Assembly (NCBI RefSeq): GCF_022698145.1
Contig: NZ_JALDAX010000001.1
Location: forward strand, 682,001 to 746,000
Origin: Streptomyces spinosisporus
GTDB taxonomy: Bacteria; Actinomycetota; Actinomycetes; Streptomycetales; Streptomycetaceae
Length of the DNA stretch: 64,000 nucleotides
Direction of reading: 5' to 3'
A program made the position numbers and the translations under genes. Positions 39,424 through 49,894 of the stretch are shown piece after piece. Under the pieces are notes generated by a model. It was not told the origin of the DNA. It was given only the letters and a program-made list of their open reading frames with translations, and did no database searches. Each line of letters begins with the position of its first letter. Within the stretch, counting starts at the first letter, position 1.

Positions 39424-40986
39424 ATGGCATCCACCCTCACCTCCGAACCGCCCACCCTCACCCTCAAATCCGGCACGTCCTGGCAAGACGCCTGGCAGCG
39501 CTGCCTCGCCGTCGCTCCCGAGGCCTTCCAGGACGACCGTGTCCTCAACCTCTGGGGCTCCGGATGGCGGGCCGACGGCCGGGCCCTGCCCGCCATCAGC
39601 CCTGTCGACGGCAGCCCCATCGCCGGCCCGCCCCGCCTGGACGGCGACACCGCCCGTCAGGCCGTCCGCGCGTCGCTCGACCAGCACCGCGCCTGGCGGC
39701 ACATCCCGCTCGAGGAGCGCCGCGCCCGCGTCGCTGCCACCCTCGACGCCCTCACCCAGCACCGCGAACTCCTCGCCCTGCTGCTCGTCTGGGAGATCGG
39801 CAAGCCCTGGCGGCTCGCACAGGCGGACGTCGACCGGGCCATCGACGGAGTGCGCTGGTACGTCGACGGCATCGAGCCGATGCTCGACGGCCGGGCTTCA
39901 CTGGACGGCCCGGTCTCCAACATCGCGAGCTGGAACTACCCGATGAGCGTGCTCGTTCACGCAATGCTGGTACAGGCCCTGGCGGGCAACGCGGTGATCG
40001 CCAAGACCCCGACCGACGGCGGCCTCGCGTGTCTGACCCTGGCCTGTGCGCTCGCCGTCCGCGAGGGGCTGCCCGCCAGCCTCGTCAGCGGCAGCGGGGG
40101 AGAGCTGTCGAAGGCGCTGGTGCGGGCGCCGGAGATCGGCTGCGTCTCCTTCGTCGGCGGTCGCGACACCGGCGCCGCGGTCGCCACGGCCGTCGCCGAC
40201 CTCGGCAAGCGCCACGTACTCGAACAGGAAGGACTCAACACCTGGGGCATCTGGAACTACTCGGACTGGGACACCCTCGCCGCGGTGATCCCCAAGCTCT
40301 TCGACTACGGCAAGCAGCGCTGCACGGCGTATCCGCGCTTCGTCGTCCAGCGGCAGCTGTTCGACGACTTCCTGGCGGCGTACCTCCCCGCGGTGCGCAC
40401 GCTCAGGGTCGGCCATCCGCTCGCCGTGGAGAAGGACGACGACCCGTATCCGCGGCTGGACTTCGGGCCCGTCATCAGCGCCGCCAAGGCCAAGGAACTG
40501 CACGACCAGGTCGCCGAGGCCATCGACCGCGGCGCCGTCCCGCTGCACCGCGGCAGCGAGGCCGACGGCCGATTCCTGCCCGGCCAGGACACCTCGGCGT
40601 ACGTCCACCCGGTCACGCTCCTCGGGCCGCCTCCGTCCTCGCCCCTCCACCACGCGGAGCCGTTCGGCCCGGTCGACACCATCGTCCTGGTCGACACGGA
40701 GGCGGAGCTGCTGGCGGCGATGAACGCCTCCAACGGCGCGCTCGTGGCCACCCTGTCCACGGACGACCGGGCCACCTTCGACCGGCTGGCCCCGCAGATC
40801 CGTGCGTTCAAGGTCGGCCACGGCACACCCCGCTCCCGCGGCGACCGCGACGAGCTGTTCGGCGGGTTCGGCGCGTCCTGGCGCGGCGCGTTCGTCGGGG
40901 GTGAGCTGCTGGTGCGGGCCGTGACCCGGGGCCCGGCGGGGGAGCGGCTGCCCGGGAACTTCCCGGACTACCACCTCATGCCCTGA
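39424..40986 (+). CDS. Aldehyde dehydrogenase family protein
   Basis: This 520-residue protein is an ALDH-superfamily member. It has SNIASWNYPMSVLVHAMLVQALAGNAVIAKTP in the cofactor domain, a glutamate candidate in LEQEGLNTWG, and the nucleophile candidate Cys in YGKQRCTAYPRFVV. It ends PGNFPDYHLMP. The usual FEPHF-like C-terminal segment is replaced by HHAEPFGPVDTIV. The catalytic segment is unusual: the common G-Q-x-C pattern is read as G-K-Q-R-C. It is third in the sucCD operon (56-bp gap) and ends before a strong terminator. Possible substrates include glyoxylate or a CoA-linked aldehyde in C2 metabolism. The reaction is not established. Confidence 0.82.
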   Translation: MASTLTSEPPTLTLKSGTSWQDAWQRCLAVAPEAFQDDRVLNLWGSGWRADGRALPAISPVDGSPIAGPPRLDGDTARQAVRASLDQHRAWRHIPLEERRARVAATLDALTQHRELLALLLVWEIGKPWRLAQADVDRAIDGVRWYVDGIEPMLDGRASLDGPVSNIASWNYPMSVLVHAMLVQALAGNAVIAKTPTDGGLACLTLACALAVREGLPASLVSGSGGELSKALVRAPEIGCVSFVGGRDTGAAVATAVADLGKRHVLEQEGLNTWGIWNYSDWDTLAAVIPKLFDYGKQRCTAYPRFVVQRQLFDDFLAAYLPAVRTLRVGHPLAVEKDDDPYPRLDFGPVISAAKAKELHDQVAEAIDRGAVPLHRGSEADGRFLPGQDTSAYVHPVTLLGPPPSSPLHHAEPFGPVDTIVLVDTEAELLAAMNASNGALVATLSTDDRATFDRLAPQIRAFKVGHGTPRSRGDRDELFGGFGASWRGAFVGGELLVRAVTRGPAGERLPGNFPDYHLMP

Positions 40987-41011
40987 CCGTAACCGTCCGA
41001 TCGCTCACGGT

Positions 41012-41051
41012 GACGCGTTCCCGGTCGGCCCAGGCGGGCCGGGAACGCGTC
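41012..41051 (+). terminator. Intrinsic terminator hairpin after the sucCD-ALDH operon
   Basis: A perfect 13-bp stem (GACGCGTTCCCGG at 41012-41024 with its complement at 41039-41051) encloses a 14-nt loop, 25 bp after the ALDH stop. Confidence 0.8.
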
Positions 41052-41149
41052 CCGGCGGCCCTGATATGCAGGTGAAGGGCACTCCGAAAGCTTGGTATTG
41101 TTGTCCATGTCGCCGGGGCGCACGCCCCAGTCAAGGCGGCAGACACCTT

Positions 41150-41234
41150 GTCCGGGTGGCGGAATGGCAGACGCGCTAGCTTGAGGTGCTAGTGCCCTTT
41201 ATCGGGCGTGGGGGTTCAAGTCCCCCCTCGGACA
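41150..41234 (+). tRNA. tRNA-Leu (anticodon GAG)
   Basis: The 85-nt sequence folds as a class II tRNA. The acceptor stem is 41150-41156 with 41227-41233 (one G-T pair) and the discriminator is A at 41234. The D arm contains TGGCGGAATGGCAGACGC. The anticodon stem CTAGC/GCTAG holds the loop TTGAGGT, so the anticodon is GAG, reading CUC and CUU leucine codons. A long variable arm (TGCCCTTTATCGGGCGT) and the TPsiC arm GGGGGTTCAAGTCCCCC follow. CCA is not encoded. A possible -10 (TATTGT, 41096-41101) precedes it. tRNA genes are common integration sites, but I see no attB-like repeat or integrase here. Confidence 0.97.
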
Positions 41235-41302
41235 CTGACCGGATCGTGCGGGTCGAGCTGAGCCTCGGCCCGCACGATCTGTTTCCCGGGTTTTCCGGGG
41301 TG

Positions 41303-42151
41303 CTACGCCGGCCGCGGCTGTGGCTGTGCGGCGGCCGTCGGCAGGGTGAGGCTGCGGGTTCCCAGGCGGAACAGGACGTAGCTGGTGACGGCGACGGCGA
41401 GGTATCCGAGGAACAGGACCGGGTTCTCGGACTCGTAGGTGAGCAGGCCGTCGTTGGCGGAGTGCAGCAGGGCGACCAGCAGATAGCCGCCGACCAGTCC
41501 GGCGGTGAGCGTGACCTTCCCCCGTTTCTGCCAGCTGGTGAAGGCGAGTGCGCAGAGCAGACCCGTCCAGGCCAGATGGCCGAAGGGTTCGGTGAGCCCG
41601 CGGCCGATCAGTGTGCCCTCGGCGGCGGTGATGCCGTCGGAGAGGGCCGCCTGCAGTCCGTAGGACATCGACTCCAGCACGGCGAAGCCCAGCGCGGTGG
41701 CGAAGCCCAGGGCGACACCGGAGCGGACGGCGAGGTAGCGGCCGGTCAGGGCCATCGCGAGCACCGGCAGGAACTTCGCGAGTTCCTCGATGAAGCCGAC
41801 CACCAGGATCTCCGGACTGTTCAGGTCGCGGATGAACTCCGCGTCGAAGAACCCCCCGAGGGCCAGCGAGATGCCGCCGCCGAACAGGAACATGCCCAGC
41901 AGTACCGACGGCGGGACGCTCGTGGCGAAGCCGGTCCTGGTGTGGGTGGCCATGGCGAACGCCAGCGGCGCCGCCGCGGCGCCGTAGAACAGGGCCGCCG
42001 GAACCACGGCTTCGTTGTCGGTCGTCAGCATGACGACCGACATCAGGACCGCCAGGACGGTCATCGACAGCCATGTCCGGAACCACGGCCGCTTGAAGAA
42101 CTGCAGCCGATAGCCGAGTCCCCTGCGCTTCCCCACGGTGCGTTTCGCCAT
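41303..42151 (-). CDS. PrsW-family intramembrane glutamic protease
   Basis: This 282-residue multi-pass membrane protein has the PrsW motifs in order: FIEELAKFLPVLAM (paired Glu), FAVLESMSYG (Glu), GHLAWTGLLCALAF (His) and ALLHSANDG (His/Asn). About eight hydrophobic helices follow a basic cytoplasmic N-terminus (MAKRTVGKRRGLGYRL). PrsW in Bacillus cleaves an anti-sigma factor; Streptomyces carry several relatives of unknown target. No sigma/anti-sigma pair lies next to it. The C-terminus is Pro/Ala-rich. It is transcribed toward tRNA-Leu, ending about 70 bp from it. Confidence 0.88.
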   Translation of the reverse strand: MAKRTVGKRRGLGYRLQFFKRPWFRTWLSMTVLAVLMSVVMLTTDNEAVVPAALFYGAAAAPLAFAMATHTRTGFATSVPPSVLLGMFLFGGGISLALGGFFDAEFIRDLNSPEILVVGFIEELAKFLPVLAMALTGRYLAVRSGVALGFATALGFAVLESMSYGLQAALSDGITAAEGTLIGRGLTEPFGHLAWTGLLCALAFTSWQKRGKVTLTAGLVGGYLLVALLHSANDGLLTYESENPVLFLGYLAVAVTSYVLFRLGTRSLTLPTAAAQPQPRPA

Positions 42152-42214
42152 GACGCTGGCCCTCCCGCGCTCGGGAGGGCGGCAAACGCCTGGGTGCTCC
42201 GGCGGAGTGAAGGG

Positions 42215-43318
42215 TCAGGACGCCCGTGCCTGCGCCTGTCGTCGGAAGGCCCAGTCCATCCTCGGCTCGATGACGAAGCGGAAGATCCGCCGGATCGGCG
42301 GGGTGCACAGGACGGTCACGATCGACGCGGCGACGACCGTGACGGTGATCTCGCCGAGCGGGCCGTGCACCCAGGCCGGGTCGTACCAACCCCAGAACTT
42401 CGACCCCTGGGCGACGAAGCCGTGCAGCAGATAGCCGTACAGGGTGCCCGCGCCCAGGGCCGTGATCCACAGGCGGCGGCCCGGGATCCAGGAGAGGAAG
42501 CAGGCGACCAGGATCATCGAGCAGCCGAAGGTGGCCAGCGTCATCAGCGGCCCGTACCAGGCGGGTGCGCCCAGCTCCTGGGCGCTGTCGCGGTGGAAGA
42601 ACCAGGCGCCGGTCATGCGCGGGGCCGCCCAGTACGACACCAGGAGCGCACCGGCCAGCACCGGCAGGGCCAGGACCCGCACCCGCCAGCGCCGCACCAG
42701 CCGGAAGTGCTCGGGCCGCAGGCACAGGCCGAGCACGAAGTACGGCAGGAACTGCAGCACACGCTGCAGATCGAGGTCGTTGCCGATGGACGGGGAAACC
42801 GTCGCCAGCATCGCGAGGACCAGCGCCACCGGCAGCGGCCAACGCGCGTTCCTCCAGAGCGGGGTCGTCAGCCGCCAGACGAACAGCGCGATCAGGAACC
42901 ACGTCAGATACAGGGGGTCCAGAACAGTGATCGGCCGGTCCGGTACGCCGTCGGTCCAGCGGGTGTAGAGGGTGTACGCCGTCTCGAAGACCACGTACGG
43001 CACGAGGACCCCGGTCACCAGACGCCTGATCCTGGCCGGGCTCGCGTCGAAGCTGCGCGAGAAGTACCCGGAGATCACGATGAACGCCGGCATGTGGAAG
43101 GCGTAGACGAAGTTGTAGAGCGCCGTCACGGTCCGGCTGCCGTCCCGCAACGGCTCCCAGGAATGCCCTATCGCCACCAGCACGATCGCCACGTACTTCG
43201 CGTTGTCGAAGTACGCGTCGCGCCGTGTCGACCGTGCTTGTCTCACGCCCCGCGGGGAACCTGTGCCCTCTGGGGAGCGTCTTACCTGAGTTGCGGCTGA
43301 GGTCTGCGGATAGGACAT
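42215..43318 (-). CDS. Acyltransferase family membrane protein (Acyl_transf_3 type)
   Basis: This 367-residue protein has about ten hydrophobic helices. The N-terminal catalytic region is RDAYFDNAKYVAIVLVAIGHSWEPL, with the conserved His in IGH. It is followed by AFHMPAFIVISGYFSRSF, the usual S-G-Y-F loop. Such proteins transfer acyl groups to sugars, glycans or small molecules at the membrane, and the OpgC-like branch succinylates glucans. There is no biosynthetic partner in this location. It precedes PrsW on the same strand, 63 bp away, so co-transcription is possible. Substrate unknown. Confidence 0.86.
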   Translation of the reverse strand: MSYPQTSAATQVRRSPEGTGSPRGVRQARSTRRDAYFDNAKYVAIVLVAIGHSWEPLRDGSRTVTALYNFVYAFHMPAFIVISGYFSRSFDASPARIRRLVTGVLVPYVVFETAYTLYTRWTDGVPDRPITVLDPLYLTWFLIALFVWRLTTPLWRNARWPLPVALVLAMLATVSPSIGNDLDLQRVLQFLPYFVLGLCLRPEHFRLVRRWRVRVLALPVLAGALLVSYWAAPRMTGAWFFHRDSAQELGAPAWYGPLMTLATFGCSMILVACFLSWIPGRRLWITALGAGTLYGYLLHGFVAQGSKFWGWYDPAWVHGPLGEITVTVVAASIVTVLCTPPIRRIFRFVIEPRMDWAFRRQAQARAS

Positions 43319-43456
43319 CCCACGCGCCTCACCGGTTCTGCGCGGCGTAAACCCCCGGGAAGCCGATCAGTGCGAACGGGCCCGGGACGGTCCCGCGTGT
43401 GCGAGGCCGGCCCGGGCCCTGAACGCCATGGGTGCCCTGAGCGCCCTGCGGGCAGG

Positions 43457-43912
43457 TCAGAGGTCGAACTCGTGCGGCGGCAGGTCGAGCGTGAAGCACG
43501 CCTCCCGCACGATGGCCTGCTCGGTCTTGTCGAAGTCGCCGTCGGCGCCGCCGATGACGATGCCGATCTGGATCACGGCACGGGCCTCGGCCGGCTTCTT
43601 CTTCGCCTTGGCGACCTCCTGCAGCACACTCACCTTGCCGAACGCGAAGTCCGCCGTCAGCTTGTTGAGGTTCTCCTCGAAGCGGCGGCGCAGGTCGTCG
43701 GCGGGGAAGTTCTGCAGGACCTCGTTGGTGGCGATCAACTGGGCGACGCGCTGGCGCTCTGCCGGGTCGATGGTGCCGTCGGCGGCGGCGACCAGGGCGC
43801 ACATCGCCATGCTGGCATCGCGGAAGGCGCCGCTCTTCAGGTCGTTCTTCTTCGCCACGAGCTGGGTCTGCATCGTCGATGCGGATTCCCTGATGCGGTC
43901 CCACAGGGCCAT
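43457..43912 (-). CDS. TerB-family tellurite-resistance protein
   Basis: This 151-residue helical protein starts MALWDRIRESASTMQTQLVAK and carries the TerB hallmarks: acidic loops CALVAAADGTIDPAER and IGGADGDFDKTEQAIVREA, which are Ca2+/metal-binding. TerB domains occur in stress and defence-linked phage-inhibition systems, not only in tellurite resistance. Streptomyces hold many single copies. Here it stands alone, without TerC, TerD or TerY neighbours. A perfect palindrome (AGATCTTCAAAGATCT) lies in its promoter region. Cytosolic. Confidence 0.9.
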   Translation of the reverse strand: MALWDRIRESASTMQTQLVAKKNDLKSGAFRDASMAMCALVAAADGTIDPAERQRVAQLIATNEVLQNFPADDLRRRFEENLNKLTADFAFGKVSVLQEVAKAKKKPAEARAVIQIGIVIGGADGDFDKTEQAIVREACFTLDLPPHEFDL

Positions 43913-43940
43913 GAGAACTCCATGTCTTCGGTGTCGTAAG

Positions 43941-43956
43941 AGATCTTCAAAGATCT
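43941..43956. promoter_or_regulatory. Palindrome upstream of the terB-like gene
   Basis: AGATCTT-CA-AAGATCT is a perfect 7-bp inverted repeat about 30 bp upstream of the TerB start codon. It is A/T-rich for this genome and may be an operator or part of a promoter. No regulator gene is adjacent. Confidence 0.4.
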
Positions 43957-44112
43957 ACAGCAACGTAGAAACTAGCGGCGCGGCGGATAAGTTCCGGCTG
44001 TTCGCGGAAAGTTCACCGGCGAAAAATGCCGTGCCGCGCCCGCTCCGGTGTCCCTACACTCGGCACGCACCGTGCGTCGCCGTGACGTGCGGGACGAGTG
44101 AGGAGGACGGCT

Positions 44113-44229
44113 GTGCGCGACCGCACCGATGTCGTCGTCCCCTGCTCGCAGTACGAGGTGATCCTCGTGTCCCCGTCCGTCCGGTGCCCGCTGCGCGGCC
44201 GGTACCGGATGCCCGTGACGAACGCCTGA
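44113..44229 (+). CDS. Small hypothetical protein (38 aa)
   Basis: A 38-residue frame opens with GTG after a strong GAGGAGGA site (44100-44107) and ends TGA at 44227-44229. It reads MRDRTDVVVPCSQYEVILVS and then PSVRCPLRGRYRMPVTNA. It has two Cys and an Arg-rich tail, with no membrane segment. It lies 130 bp upstream of the EF-G-like gene and could act as a leader peptide, but I do not recognise it. The Shine-Dalgarno is the main support; coding bias in so short a frame is weak evidence. Confidence 0.4.
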   Translation: MRDRTDVVVPCSQYEVILVSPSVRCPLRGRYRMPVTNA

Positions 44230-44359
44230 CGCCCGCCGCCGTCGCCGACTGCGCCCGCGACAGGGCCCGTTCGACGGGAATCGCGCTGCCCTTCTCCGGA
44301 TCAGCCGCTCATCGGCTCATCCGTGACGATCACCGATCACCAGGAAAGGCCGACGGGCC

Positions 44360-46477
44360 GTGCGCACCGACACCCACCCCACGACCACCACCAACCCCAC
44401 GACCACCACCCTTGCCCTCGTCCGCAACCTCGGCATCCTCGCCCACGTCGACGCGGGCAAGACCACCGTCACCGAACGGATCCTGTACGCCACCGGAACC
44501 ACGCACCGGCGCGGCGAGGTCCACGACGGCACCACCGTCACCGACTACGACCCGCAGGAGCGCGACCGCGGCATCACCATCTTCGCCGCGGCCGTCAGCT
44601 GCACCTGGGACGGTCACCGGATCAATCTGATCGACACCCCCGGGCACGTGGACTTCGCCGACGAGGTCGAGCGCTCGCTGCGGGTGCTGGACGGCGCCGT
44701 CGCGGTGTTCGACGCCGTGGCCGGTGTGGAGCCGCAGAGCGAGTCGGTGTGGCGGCAGGCGGACCGGCACGGTGTGCCGAGGATCGCGTTCGTCAACAAG
44801 CTGGACCGCGCGGGCGCCGACCTCGACGCGGCCGTCGCCTCGATCCGGGAACGGCTCCATCCGGCGCCCCTGGCCGTGCAGTTGCCGATCGGCGCGGAGG
44901 ACGCCTTCACGGGCGTCGTCGACCTCGTCCGCATGCGGGCGCTGGTGTGGGCCGACGGCGGCGACGCGGCCGCCGAGGGTCCGGTGCCGGACGAGTTGCG
45001 CGAGGAGGCGCTCGGGCGCCGGCGGGTCCTGGAGGAGGCGGTGGCGGAGCTCGACACCGGTGCGCTGGAGGAGTTCTGCGCGCAGGGCTCCGTCTCCGCG
45101 CCGACCCTGGCCGCCGCCCTGCGCGAGGTGACGCGCACCGGCGACGGCGTGGTGGTGCTGTGCGGCTCGGCCTACCGCAACCGCGGGATCGAGCCGCTGC
45201 TGGACGCGGTGGTCGCGTATCTGCCCTCGCCGCTCGACGTGCCCGCCGTGCGGGGCACGTACGACGGTACGGAGCAGGAGCGCGCCGCCGACCCTCAAGT
45301 GCCGTTCTCCGCACTGGCGTTCAAGGTGAACGCCACCTCGACGGGACGGCTGACGTATCTGCGGGTCTATTCGGGAACGATCGGGAAGGGGGACGCCGTG
45401 TGGGACGCGGGCGCGCGCCGCAGCGAGCGGATCGGGCGGATCCTGCGGGTGCAGGCCGACCGGCACGCCCAGGTGGACCGCGCGGTCGCCGGGGACATCG
45501 TCGCCGTCGTCGGGCTGAAGTCCGCCCGGGCCGGCTCGACGCTCTGCGCACCCGGCGCCCCGCTCGTCCTCGAACCCCCGGGCGCCGCCGAGCCGGTGGT
45601 CTCCGTGGCCGTCGAGGCCCGCAGGGCCGGTGAGACCGACAAGCTGGCCTCGGCGCTCGCGCGGCTGGCCGAGGAGGACCCCTCACTGGTCGTGCGGACG
45701 GACCCCGAGACCGGCCAGACGGTGCTGTCCGGGATGGGCGAGCTCCACCTGGAGGTGGCGGCGGAGAAGCTCCGGCGCTCCCACGGCATCGAGGTCAACG
45801 TAGGCCGTCCGAGGGTCAGTTACCGCGAGACGGTCGGCCGCGGGGTGTCCGGTCTGGTCTTCCGGCACGTCAAACAGGACGGCGGGGCGGGGCAGTTCGC
45901 CCATGTCGTGCTCGATGTCGAGCCGCTCGGCGAGGAGTTCGGCAAGGGGTCCGGCGGCGAGTCCGGCGACGCGTTCGGCGGGTTCGAGTTCCGTTCGGCC
46001 GTCGTCGGGGGCCGGGTGCCGCAGGAATACATCCGCGCGGTCGAGGCCGGCTGCCGGGACGCCCTCGCCGAGGGACCGCTCGGCGGGCACCCGGTGACCG
46101 GGCTGCGGGTCACCCTCACCGACGGGGCGACCCATGTGAAGGACTCCTCGGAGACCGCCTTCCGCACGGCGGGCCGGCTGGGCCTGCGCGAGGCCCTCCG
46201 CGCCTGCGCGATGACCCTGCTGGAGCCGGTCGCCGAGGTCACGGTGACCGTCCCGGAGGACGCCGTCGGCAGTGTCCTCGGCGACCTCGCCGCCCGCCGC
46301 GGCCGGGTCTCCGGCTCGACCGCACGCGGCGGCGCGGCGGTCGTCACGGCCACCGTGCCGCTGGCCGAACTCTTCGGCTACGCAACGCGGTTGCGCAGCC
46401 GGACGCAGGGCCGCGGCACGTTCACGGCCCGCCCGACCGGGTACGCGCCGGCGCCCGCCGCGGCATCGGAGCGGTGA
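44360..46477 (+). CDS. Second EF-G-like translation GTPase
   Basis: This 705-residue protein has all GTPase motifs: G1 AHVDAGKT, G2 RDRGITI, G3 DTPGHVDF and G4 NKLD. The EF-G domains II-V follow, with the domain IV stretch [28 protein letters not shown] and a TetM-like SYRET-type switch (VSYRETVGR). The usual EF-G N-terminus is replaced by a Thr-rich tail ([13 protein letters not shown]). Streptomyces usually carry a main fusA in the rpsL-rpsG operon; this stand-alone copy is more divergent and may act under special conditions or confer drug tolerance. I favour EF-G over ribosome-protection TetM because of the overall length (705 rather than about 640) and domain IV. The start is GTG with GGAAAGG upstream. 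Confidence 0.85.
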   Translation: MRTDTHPTTTTNPTTTTLALVRNLGILAHVDAGKTTVTERILYATGTTHRRGEVHDGTTVTDYDPQERDRGITIFAAAVSCTWDGHRINLIDTPGHVDFADEVERSLRVLDGAVAVFDAVAGVEPQSESVWRQADRHGVPRIAFVNKLDRAGADLDAAVASIRERLHPAPLAVQLPIGAEDAFTGVVDLVRMRALVWADGGDAAAEGPVPDELREEALGRRRVLEEAVAELDTGALEEFCAQGSVSAPTLAAALREVTRTGDGVVVLCGSAYRNRGIEPLLDAVVAYLPSPLDVPAVRGTYDGTEQERAADPQVPFSALAFKVNATSTGRLTYLRVYSGTIGKGDAVWDAGARRSERIGRILRVQADRHAQVDRAVAGDIVAVVGLKSARAGSTLCAPGAPLVLEPPGAAEPVVSVAVEARRAGETDKLASALARLAEEDPSLVVRTDPETGQTVLSGMGELHLEVAAEKLRRSHGIEVNVGRPRVSYRETVGRGVSGLVFRHVKQDGGAGQFAHVVLDVEPLGEEFGKGSGGESGDAFGGFEFRSAVVGGRVPQEYIRAVEAGCRDALAEGPLGGHPVTGLRVTLTDGATHVKDSSETAFRTAGRLGLREALRACAMTLLEPVAEVTVTVPEDAVGSVLGDLAARRGRVSGSTARGGAAVVTATVPLAELFGYATRLRSRTQGRGTFTARPTGYAPAPAAASER
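44377..44410 (+). repeat. 18-bp in-frame duplication near the 5' end of the EF-G-like gene
   Basis: A 16-nt block CCCCACGACCACCACC is at 44377-44392 and again at 44395-44410 (period 18). It encodes [11 protein letters not shown]. Confidence 0.8.
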
Positions 46478-46543
46478 CCGGTCGCCGGCCGTGACGCCAT
46501 TGCCGTGACCGGTCGCCGGCCGTCATGCCGATGCGGTGACCGG
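46471..46543 (+). repeat. 31-bp tandem repeat (2.4 copies) spanning the EF-G stop codon
   Basis: Units at 46471-46501 and 46502-46532 share TGACCGGTCGCCGGCCGT, and a third partial unit ends at 46543. The first TGA is the stop of the EF-G-like gene; the TGA recurs at 31-bp spacing. Confidence 0.8.
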
Positions 46544-46545
46544 CA

Positions 46546-46579
46546 GGGCGGCCCCGCCCCCACACGGGCGGGGCCGCCC
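46546..46579. terminator. Bidirectional terminator hairpin
   Basis: A perfect 14-bp stem (46546-46559 with 46566-46579, 6-nt loop) lies between the convergent EF-G-like gene and the beta-helix gene ending at 46585. Confidence 0.85.
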
Positions 46580-46584
46580 CCGGC

Positions 46585-48360
<1,776 letters not shown>

Positions 48361-48401
48361 GGGGCGGCTCTCCTGTTCATGAAGTGAACGGGGTGGGGGT
48401 T

Positions 48402-48415
48402 TGGGAGCGCTCTCT
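48402..48415. promoter_or_regulatory. CebR/LacI-type operator
   Basis: TGGGAGCGCTCTCT matches the Streptomyces CebR box TGGGAGCGCTCCCA at 12 of 14 positions. The changes are near one end, leaving an intact GAGCGCTC core. It sits in the divergent promoter region between the beta-helix protein and the sugar-binding protein. CebR binds this box and is released by cellobiose. No cebR gene lies in the window, so control must come from elsewhere, or from a paralogue. Confidence 0.65.
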
Positions 48416-48572
48416 CGCCGGTGAATGCTTCAACTATCCGAACGATCGCGTCAAGGGGTACGACCGGAGTTCCACAAGGGTTGCCGTACCCCTTGACTAG
48501 GCCATCTCTTGAGGTTTAACTCACGTCCTAAATTAAGCCATGAGTGCAATCCCTGAAGGGACACCGGGAGCC

Positions 48573-49889
48573 ATGCGCAGCATCCGAGCCGCGGCCGTAG
48601 GCGCCGTCACCATGTCACTCGCCCTCGCCGCCACGGCATGCGGAGGCGGATCGTCGAGCGGCGGCGGGTCCAACGACTCGCCGAAGACGCTCACCTACTG
48701 GGCCTCCAACCAGGGCGCGAGCATCGCGATCGACAAGAAGGTCCTCCAGCCCGAACTCGACAAGTTCGAGAAGCAGACGGGCATCAAGGTCAAGCTGGAG
48801 GTCGTGCCCTGGTCCGATCTGCTGAACCGGATCCTCACCGCGACCACCTCCGGCCAGGGCCCCGACGTCCTGAACATCGGCAACACCTGGAGCGCCTCCC
48901 TGCAGGCCACCGGCGCCCTGCTGCCGTGGGACGCCAAGAACTTCGACAAGATCGGCGGCAAGGACCGCTTCGTCGACTCCGCCCTCGGCTCGACGGGCGC
49001 CGAGGGCAAGGACCCGGCGGCGGTCCCGCTGTACTCGATGGCCTACGCCCTCTACTACAACAAGGAGATCTTCGCCGACGCCGGCATCAGCAAGCCCCCG
49101 GCCACCTGGGCCGAGCTGATCGCGGACGGCAAGAAGATCAAGGCCAAGGGCAAGTCGCCGCTCGGCGCCGAGGGCGCCAACGTCTCGGAGAACATCCACC
49201 ACGTCTTCGTCTTCGCCAAGCAGCACGGCGCCGACTTCTTCACCGCCGACGGCAAGCCCGACTTCACCAACCCCAAGATCGTCGACGCGGTCAAGCAGTA
49301 CGTCGACCTGATGGCCAAGGACAAGGTCATCCCGACCGGCGACGCCGAGTACGCGCAGAACCAGTCGGTGAGCGACTTCGCCAAGGGCAGGCAGGCCATG
49401 CTGCTGTGGCAGTCGGCGGCGGCCAACCTCAAGTCGCAGGGCATGAGCGAGGACAAGTACGGCATCGCCCCCGTGCCCGTGCAGTCCGGCACCCCGGGCA
49501 CCGGCGCCCAGACCAACTCGATGGTCGCGGGCATCAACCTCGCCGTCTTCAAGAACACCGACAACCTCGACGGCGCCACCAAGTTCGTGAAGTTCATGAC
49601 CAGCGACGCCGAGCAGAAGATCCTCAACACGGCGTACAGCTCCATCCCGCCGGTCAAGGGCGCGCAGTCGGACGCCGCGTTCAACTCCCCCTCCAACGCG
49701 GTCCTGAAGCAGACGCTCGCCACCAGCGCGGCCGCGCTGCCGCAGGTCGCCGACGAGTCGCAGTTCGAGACGGCGGTCGGTACGGCCGTCAAGGAACTGT
49801 TCGCCGACGCGGCCGCCGGGCGCGCGGTCACCACCGACTCGGTGAAGGCGAAGCTCGAGAAGGCCCAGCAGCAGATGCCGATGAAGTGA
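48573..49889 (+). CDS. Extracellular sugar-binding lipoprotein (CUT1 ABC importer)
   Basis: This is a 438-residue lipoprotein. The signal MRSIRAAAVGAVTMSLALAATACGGG ends at an ATAC lipobox, and a type-2 solute-binding fold follows (LTYWASNQGASIAIDKKVLQPELDKFEKQTGIKVKLEVVPW). It has the DVLNIGNTWSASLQATGAL and YALYYNKEIFADAGISKPPATWAEL signatures of CebE/MalE-type proteins. I prefer ATG 48573 to ATG 48540, since the signal begins there and GGGAG lies just upstream. It is first of a binding protein-permease-permease-GH1 operon, the order seen in cebEFG-bglC. The ligand is probably a beta-glucoside such as cellobiose, laminaribiose or gentiobiose. Confidence 0.92.
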   Translation: MRSIRAAAVGAVTMSLALAATACGGGSSSGGGSNDSPKTLTYWASNQGASIAIDKKVLQPELDKFEKQTGIKVKLEVVPWSDLLNRILTATTSGQGPDVLNIGNTWSASLQATGALLPWDAKNFDKIGGKDRFVDSALGSTGAEGKDPAAVPLYSMAYALYYNKEIFADAGISKPPATWAELIADGKKIKAKGKSPLGAEGANVSENIHHVFVFAKQHGADFFTADGKPDFTNPKIVDAVKQYVDLMAKDKVIPTGDAEYAQNQSVSDFAKGRQAMLLWQSAAANLKSQGMSEDKYGIAPVPVQSGTPGTGAQTNSMVAGINLAVFKNTDNLDGATKFVKFMTSDAEQKILNTAYSSIPPVKGAQSDAAFNSPSNAVLKQTLATSAAALPQVADESQFETAVGTAVKELFADAAAGRAVTTDSVKAKLEKAQQQMPMK

Positions 49890-49894
49890 GCCCG

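Noticed and set aside
41115..41128. Small hairpin GGGGCG/CGCCCC upstream of the tRNA
   Set aside because: It is only a short GC-rich stem, too common in this genome to claim as a terminator or regulator.
41150..41234. tRNA-Leu as an integration site
   Set aside because: No repeat of the tRNA 3' end and no integrase or excisionase was seen in the window.
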